From Deminuibacter soli (GTDB taxonomy: Bacteria; Bacteroidota; Bacteroidia; Chitinophagales; Chitinophagaceae), in NCBI RefSeq assembly GCF_003412455.1, contig NZ_QTJU01000006.1, positions 62,001 to 126,000 of the forward strand: 64,000 nucleotides of DNA, given 5' to 3'. Below the pieces are notes generated by a model. That model was not told where the DNA came from and did no database searches. It saw only the letters and a program-made list of their open reading frames with translations. Shown piece after piece: positions 59,084-64,000 of this stretch. Within the stretch, counting starts at the first letter, position 1. Each line of letters begins with the position of its first letter. Made by a program: the position numbers and the translations under genes.

Positions 59084-62047
59084 CTACGCTGCAATATAAC
59101 GGTACAGCTGCCCGGAATACGAGCTGGCATTGCGTTTATACAACTCACTGCAGCCAAACAGGATAAAACTTTCCTTTGCGCGTGACACGGCAACATTCAG
59201 CATGTGCACACCATTATCGAAGAAAAGCCGCTGCCCTGCATTGTTGTTCCCGTATACAGAAGAGAACAGGATCACCGGTCGCTCTGCACCCTGTAAGGCA
59301 TGCACAGTGCCAATGGTGAGCAGCCGTGTACTGATACCCGCTTCTTCCAGCTTTTGCTGAATTTTCCAGCGTTGTGCAGTAAACGGGGTAATGATGCCGA
59401 CAATATCGTGCAGCTGCAATTGTTTTGCAGTACGGCCTTCTTTTTCTGCCAGCAGCATTTCCTGTTTTGTATAATGCTGTACCAGCCGTTCTCCCTGTTG
59501 CGATAGCCAGGCAGCAATCGCTGTTGCTTCTGCTTCATTAAAGCGGCTGCCGTTTAAAGTTTCAGACGATGCACCTACTTCCACAAAAGCCATGGGTGGC
59601 AGTATATGGTTTACAGCAGGTCCTTTCATCGGCTCCAGCAAACCATGATAGGCAATCCTGTTGCAATAACCGATAATTTCATCAAAGCAGCGGCGATGTT
59701 CTGTAAGCAGCATGCCGCGTTCTGCTTCAGCGTGTACCTGGTAACAACAGGCCTGCTGTGCCAGCTTCATGATGCTGCCGGCGCTGCACAGCAAGCCTTT
59801 TTCTTTCAACACACTTATCTCCTCATCATTCAGGCCATGCAGCAAACCCGCCTTCTGTGCATTGGCATAGTCGGCCTGCGGCAATATATTCCATACCGGT
59901 TCTATCTGCTGTGTATCGCCCACTACCAATGCGCGTTTTGCCAGTGCAAAGCTGGCAGCGCCGATTTCGGGAGATACCTGCCCGGCTTCATCTACAATCA
60001 GCAGATCGGCCAGTTCGCATAAAGGCAGTTTATCATGCCCCTGCTGCGCATTAAATTTGGAATAGGTAAAAAACTTTGGTGCCATATAAAAATTGCTCAC
60101 CAGGCAGGGTGTTAGCATCGCAAAACGTTGCCAGCGTTTAATAGCATTGGCATGGCCATTCTTCCGCAAACTATTTTCCAGCAGGGCCTCCTTTATAGCC
60201 AGCAGCCAGCGGCCTTCCCAGTAATGCACAGCATAATAAAACAATTCGTTCTTTATCCCTGTTTCCAGTTCATTATAAAAGAAAGGTTTTCCGGCGGCAG
60301 CAAGCTTCCTGCATTTGTCCGGCGAAGCGGGCGGATTTCCCTGTATGTTATTGGCTGCTTTCCAGCTATTCCATGCTGCATCGAGGGCGCGTATTTTTTT
60401 GATGGCAGCAAAGCGTTCATTAAAATACCGGTGAATAGAAGCCTTGCTGTAAAAATCAATGGTACTGTAGTCAAGCACACTGTCGCGGAACAATCGTATC
60501 AATGCACGTACGCGCCGTTCTTTAACAAAAGGCAGAAAAGAGAACAGCGATATCCACCAGCGTTCTTTTTTGAAATAATAATCCACTTCACTTTCAAGTA
60601 TCTTCAGCTCCGTATGCAATTCTTCCAGCTGTGCGTTATGCGGTTCATCGGACTGCCATGCTGCATCACCTGTAACACCCAGGGTTTGCAGCAACAGGGG
60701 TAACTGCTGCTTGTACGATTTCCATAACTGCATGCCCTTCTCCAATTGCTGCTGTACGCCGCGCATGTGTTGTTGCAGCCAGTCAATCACCTGCTGCACC
60801 TGCTGCATGGGTTCGCCCGTAAATGCGGTAAACTGTGCCAGGTAAGCCTTTTCGGCATCGGCCACGTATGCTTTACATTCTATACCGCCGGGATAGGTAT
60901 CGCCTGTTTTATAAAACGGGATGCCTTCTTTTACCACGTGTTCCCTTGCCGGCAAAAAAAGTGCAAACCCGGTTACCCCGGGCAGCCAGCGTTTAAACAA
61001 CGCCCCTTCGCGCGGCTGCACATGCAGAAAGCTGTCGATGATATTGGTCACTGCCTGGTTATTGGTTGAGCTGGCGAGTATAATGCGCGGCTCCTTACCT
61101 TGCAGCGCGGCAGCCACTACCTCGTTGGCTACCACTGTTTGCAGCAGGGTGGTTTTGCCTGTGCCGGGCGGACCGTTTACGGCCAATATATCGCCATGCT
61201 GCTGTGTTAAAAAATGATACATGGCTTGCCGCTGCGAAACAGACAATGCATGTTTATGCCCCATTTGCCCAAGATGTTTCACACTTATGGCTTCCATTTC
61301 ATCCATGGTCAGCAGCGGTTTCAATGCAGCCGGGTGCTGTGTTTGCAGGCATTGCAACAAAGCCGGCAATGTGGATTCAGCCCGCAAATGATCATACAGA
61401 CGGATAATGCTATCTGCTGCATTGGGCTGTGTTTCATTGGCTGCCACCACCGGTTCGCAGATAACGCGATAGCCGGGTATGGTATAGGCACTTAAACGGC
61501 TGCCGGTTAGCTCAGCAAAAATGTGGTAGATATAGCCGGTATAATCCTGCCATGTTTTACCCGTAAACTGCCGCGCCAGCACGGCATCTGCCAGCTCAAC
61601 CGAAGCAAGGGTCACATCACCTGAAAGCCCCACCAATGGCTCCAGTACCATGCGCGGGATATATGGCGTGGTGATATCGCCGATGCACAGTGTACCCTTA
61701 CGCGTGAGTATGGCAGGCACCCAGAATGGATAAACCGGCTTCTCGCTGCCGTTGTACTTCAGGTGTTCCGGAATGGGTTGTAAATAAAAGGGAGCGATGA
61801 GCACGGGTGTTTTGTCCAACACCTGCCAGCCGGGATCTGCGCTGCTTTTAAGGCCTTTTACTTTATTGAGTTGCCGTTCTGCCTGGTCAAGTAAAGTGTT
61901 GGCCTGGTGCGGGTCTATTATTCCTTCCGACCAGTTGATGGCGACCTGTTGTATATGTGTTGTTTTTTTCAGGTCAATTGTTGTACGGGCTGCATCGGCA
62001 AGGCTTTTGCGCCAATAGTCAAGGGTGGGGTGATGTGTGCTTTTCAT
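59084..62047 (-). CDS. DNA2/NAM7-like superfamily 1 helicase
   Basis: 987 residues. Residues 1-250 are an uncharacterised N-terminal domain (TPVLIAPFYLQPIPEHLKYN, FWVPAILTRKGTLCIGDI). The helicase core starts with Walker A in VNGPPGTGKTTLLQ (291-299), a long insert with a charged helical region (about 420-620), Walker B as LLIVDEAGQVSPEIG, VVGDTQQIEPVW, LTEHRRC, and C-terminal motifs IGTVHALQGAERPVILFSS and NVAVSRAKESFILFG. This is the Upf1/Dna2-type architecture, which acts on RNA or DNA 5' ends. There is no nuclease domain. Its end abuts a gene remnant, so the 3' flank has been rearranged. Repair, RNA or defence roles are all possible. Confidence 0.9.
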   Translation of the reverse strand: MKSTHHPTLDYWRKSLADAARTTIDLKKTTHIQQVAINWSEGIIDPHQANTLLDQAERQLNKVKGLKSSADPGWQVLDKTPVLIAPFYLQPIPEHLKYNGSEKPVYPFWVPAILTRKGTLCIGDITTPYIPRMVLEPLVGLSGDVTLASVELADAVLARQFTGKTWQDYTGYIYHIFAELTGSRLSAYTIPGYRVICEPVVAANETQPNAADSIIRLYDHLRAESTLPALLQCLQTQHPAALKPLLTMDEMEAISVKHLGQMGHKHALSVSQRQAMYHFLTQQHGDILAVNGPPGTGKTTLLQTVVANEVVAAALQGKEPRIILASSTNNQAVTNIIDSFLHVQPREGALFKRWLPGVTGFALFLPAREHVVKEGIPFYKTGDTYPGGIECKAYVADAEKAYLAQFTAFTGEPMQQVQQVIDWLQQHMRGVQQQLEKGMQLWKSYKQQLPLLLQTLGVTGDAAWQSDEPHNAQLEELHTELKILESEVDYYFKKERWWISLFSFLPFVKERRVRALIRLFRDSVLDYSTIDFYSKASIHRYFNERFAAIKKIRALDAAWNSWKAANNIQGNPPASPDKCRKLAAAGKPFFYNELETGIKNELFYYAVHYWEGRWLLAIKEALLENSLRKNGHANAIKRWQRFAMLTPCLVSNFYMAPKFFTYSKFNAQQGHDKLPLCELADLLIVDEAGQVSPEIGAASFALAKRALVVGDTQQIEPVWNILPQADYANAQKAGLLHGLNDEEISVLKEKGLLCSAGSIMKLAQQACCYQVHAEAERGMLLTEHRRCFDEIIGYCNRIAYHGLLEPMKGPAVNHILPPMAFVEVGASSETLNGSRFNEAEATAIAAWLSQQGERLVQHYTKQEMLLAEKEGRTAKQLQLHDIVGIITPFTAQRWKIQQKLEEAGISTRLLTIGTVHALQGAERPVILFSSVYGNNNAGQRLFFDNGVHMLNVAVSRAKESFILFGCSELYKRNASSYSGQLYRYIAA

Positions 62048-62388
62048 ACAGGTAAGTTGAAGTGTTAATGACTATCGGCACAGTCCGCAATTTTGCATGC
62101 AACAGCCGAAACCAGACTGATAATATACATCTAAATAAATTAAAATACAAGGCTGGCTTCGCCGTTTAACGTTTGAAGGTTTCGCGTTTAATGTTTTCTA
62201 TCCTGAACCGGCTGGATCGAACGCTCCGGGTAATCAATTGGAATCCCGGGGGCCACACCCAGGCCAGGAAGCACCGGCACAACAGGCCACTACGATCGGT
62301 TGCAGACCAGCCCATTCATTTTATTCACAGCATTGTGAAACAGGGTAACCGGACTTACATTTATGCTGCATTCATAAACACCATCACC
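62048..62388. other. Divergent intergenic region
   Basis: 341 bases between the helicase gene and the Vps62-like gene. On the minus strand TTG-N20-TATATTAT near 62120-62151 is a weak promoter candidate for the helicase. The plus-strand frame from 62173 is open into the Vps62-like gene, but its first 72 codons are basic and unlike a conserved domain, so they are treated as untranslated. Confidence 0.4.
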
Positions 62389-63009
62389 ATGGCAGTTAAA
62401 ACCGGCAGCACCCAGCAAAATGTTGTGCTTTATGCCAACGGGCATCCTACCTTGCTGGCAACTTATACCAGCAGGTATACCTGGATATATTCCGACCTGG
62501 GTTCGGGTGCAGATATGGATGTAACCATTTACCGTCCTGTTGCGCCGGCGGGTTATTATATTGTGGGCGATTATGCACAGGGCAATTTTACTGCGCCTGT
62601 AAACAATTCACTGATTGTATCGGTGGTTAACCAGGATCCCGCTTACCCGGTTATAGCAGCGCCGGCAAGCTGGCAGCAGGTATGGAATGATGCGGATTCC
62701 GGCGGGGATTATGACGGTGCTATCTGGCGCGCAGTTGCACCCACCGGTTATGCATCCCTGGGCTGTGTCGGCACACTGGGTTATGATCCGCCGGTGATTA
62801 AGAACTATGCCTGCATACGCCAGGACCTTATTGCAAACGGCAGTGTTGGTAACCTGATCTGGTCAGACAGCGGATCGGATGCAACGGAGGATATTTCGTT
62901 GTACCTGCTGAACAATGTACAGGGTGCATTTGCAGCACAGGCCAACTATGATCCTTACAGGGGGCCGGCATTTCAGCTTGCCGGAGGTTTTCCCGGCCAC
63001 AGCAGCTAA
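62389..63009 (+). CDS. Vps62/DUF946-like protein
   Basis: 206 residues from the ATG at 62389 (MAVKTGSTQQNVVLYANGHP); an upstream start at 62173 would add 72 basic residues. Three repeats of about 60 residues follow one pattern: YTWIYSDLGSGADMDVTIYR, then WQQVWNDADSGGDYDGAIWR, then NLIWSDSGSDATEDISLY, each with PVAPAGYYIVGDYAQG-like strands between. This matches the DUF946/Vps62-related beta-prism-like family known from fungi, plants and some bacteria. No signal peptide. Function is unknown; such proteins are sometimes linked to membrane or toxin-like roles. A terminator follows. Confidence 0.7.
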   Translation: MAVKTGSTQQNVVLYANGHPTLLATYTSRYTWIYSDLGSGADMDVTIYRPVAPAGYYIVGDYAQGNFTAPVNNSLIVSVVNQDPAYPVIAAPASWQQVWNDADSGGDYDGAIWRAVAPTGYASLGCVGTLGYDPPVIKNYACIRQDLIANGSVGNLIWSDSGSDATEDISLYLLNNVQGAFAAQANYDPYRGPAFQLAGGFPGHSS

Positions 63010-63067
63010 ACTGCCACTTTCAACTTATTGCATTATACCCGGGAAACAATACAAGTGTACCAAACAA

Positions 63068-63101
63068 AAGCGCCCGGGTAATACCAGGCGCTTATTTTTT
63101 T
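63068..63101 (+). terminator. Rho-independent terminator after the Vps62-like gene
   Basis: AAGCGCC (63068-63074) pairs with GGCGCTT (63087-63093), followed by ATTTTTTTT. Confidence 0.8.
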
Positions 63102-63246
63102 CCGCATTGCGCGGTTTAGCTATTGTACATTCAACGTTGTTGGCCAGGCCGCTTGTTCCCTGCAAAGTGCTTAAAAAATTAAACACTGAAACTATTGAAC
63201 CTTTTGAACCCCTTCCGCCCCAACGTTAAACTTTAAACATCAAACA

Positions 63247-64000
63247 TCACGATTTCCCACCCACTACCGGTATCTCCGTACTGGTCACTTTTACGGCAGA
63301 CGGCGCAACCGTTGTTCCGCACGGGCAAATAAACGGATACTCTTTGTTGTCGATGAGCGGCTCTATACCAAAGAAATCGTTAAGTACCGATTCAGCTGTG
63401 CAATACGCCCCTTCTACCCAGGCCTGGTCGTTGGAATAAGCCTCACCTACAATGAATATATTGGCATCTGCACCTTCAATAAGCTGCGATGGCTTTCTTA
63501 TTTTCTGCTGCACATCGCACACATCATAGTGCGCTGCATAAGCGTGGTAACCGGCATTAAAGGGCGGTAACGACCAGTCCATATACCTTGTTTCCAGCGG
63601 CTCGGGAACAGACGTATAATCAGCCTGCGGACCAAAGTGCACGGCAGCCAGTTGTGCACGCAGCATCTTCACCATTGTGGCTGAAGGCTTGCGCGGGCCG
63701 TCGAGTGTTTGCGTGTTTTCAGAGAGCGGTATTTTACGGTGTGCATTGGGGCCCAGCTCCAGCTCCTGCCAAAAGCTGGTGAACATTTCATCATCATAGG
63801 CAGCCAGCAGGCCATATACCTTTTCACCCGTTTGATCAAGTGCATTGTTGCCGAAATATACTACCTGGCGAATGGGCGTATCTGTAACGCTGGGGCCAAT
63901 GGTATTGCGCGTAGCGGCAGTGAGCAACATTTCTTCCTGTTTAATACCCAGGCGCTCCTGTACACACTGCTCTACCTGTTTAATAAATTCAGCAGCCGGG
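63247..64000 (-). CDS. Flavin-containing amine oxidase family protein, N-terminus beyond window
   Basis: The frame is open from the stop at 63247-63249 to the window end, giving 250 C-terminal residues; the ATG at 63930 is internal, because conserved-looking sequence (AAEFIKQVEQCVQERLG) continues upstream of it. Features: VVYFGNNALDQTGEKVYGLLA, a long substrate-domain region, and near the end IFIVGEAYSNDQAWVEGAYC with ESVLNDFF, the C-terminal FAD-binding motif of flavin monoamine oxidases and L-amino-acid oxidases. The dinucleotide-binding start lies outside the window. It oxidises an amine or amino acid, yielding peroxide. Substrate unknown. Confidence 0.8.
   Translation of the reverse strand, partial: PAAEFIKQVEQCVQERLGIKQEEMLLTAATRNTIGPSVTDTPIRQVVYFGNNALDQTGEKVYGLLAAYDDEMFTSFWQELELGPNAHRKIPLSENTQTLDGPRKPSATMVKMLRAQLAAVHFGPQADYTSVPEPLETRYMDWSLPPFNAGYHAYAAHYDVCDVQQKIRKPSQLIEGADANIFIVGEAYSNDQAWVEGAYCTAESVLNDFFGIEPLIDNKEYPFICPCGTTVAPSAVKVTSTEIPVVGGKS

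Overview
The window comes from a Bacteroidota genome, most likely a soil- or plant-associated member of the Chitinophagaceae (Chitinophaga/Niastella-like). This is inferred from two SusC/SusD outer-membrane uptake pairs, a type IX secretion C-terminal signal, a two-component-propeller sensor kinase, an ECF sigma/FecR pair, AT-rich promoter boxes of the TTTG-N17-TAnnTTTG type, and start codons without Shine-Dalgarno sequences. No rRNA, tRNA, CRISPR array or insertion sequence was recognised.

Layout. 1-3.6 kb: a membrane O-acyltransferase cut by the window edge, a frameshifted remnant resembling a rhamnosidase, a GlxA-like regulator and two small secreted proteins. 3.7-21.4 kb: a polysaccharide utilisation locus (PUL). 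On the minus strand it carries SusC, SusD, an uncharacterised (alpha/alpha)-barrel-like enzyme, an unknown secreted protein and a GH2 glycosidase. After a terminator comes a second, larger paralogue of the uncharacterised enzyme with two ricin-type lectin modules and a T9SS tail. Divergent from SusC lie a propeller sensor kinase and a REC-AraC regulator, which look like one hybrid protein split by a frame change. 21.5-24.4 kb: a secreted SnoaL-like protein, an AraC regulator and a UGT-type glycosyltransferase.

24.9-30.1 kb is the most unusual accessory region. A 1287-residue protein has an N-terminal DUF4157 module (zinc-protease motif HELSH), a hydrophobic Gly/Ala segment, a long Pro/Ala-rich linker, a coiled coil and a C-terminal HNH-type nuclease. 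It overlaps by one base a gene for an Imm33/DUF2185-like protein. This looks like a polymorphic toxin with its immunity gene, possibly cargo of an extracellular contractile injection system encoded elsewhere. Next come purL and a 1593-residue fusion of a DnaQ-like exonuclease, a RecQ helicase and a UvrD-like helicase, then a PAP2 phosphatase, a HAD hydrolase, an ABM-domain protein and a HigB/HigA-type toxin-antitoxin pair whose antitoxin carries an ImmA/IrrE metallopeptidase.

42.8-54 kb: an NAD(P)-dependent reductase, a secreted nucleotide pyrophosphatase/phosphodiesterase, then a second uptake operon: ECF sigma factor, FecR, SusC with an N-terminal STN domain, SusD-like, a DUF5689 lipoprotein and a truncated Tat-signal ORF. 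54-64 kb: a Crp/Fnr regulator, MFS exporter, aldo/keto reductase, MarR regulator with an APH-type kinase, an alpha/beta-hydrolase remnant, a DNA2/NAM7-like helicase, a Vps62/DUF946-like protein and the C-terminal part of a flavin amine oxidase cut by the window end.

The two uptake loci use different control: a two-component sensor for the first, and transmembrane ECF-sigma/anti-sigma signalling through the STN domain for the second. Three gene remnants sit beside intact operons, showing ongoing gene loss.
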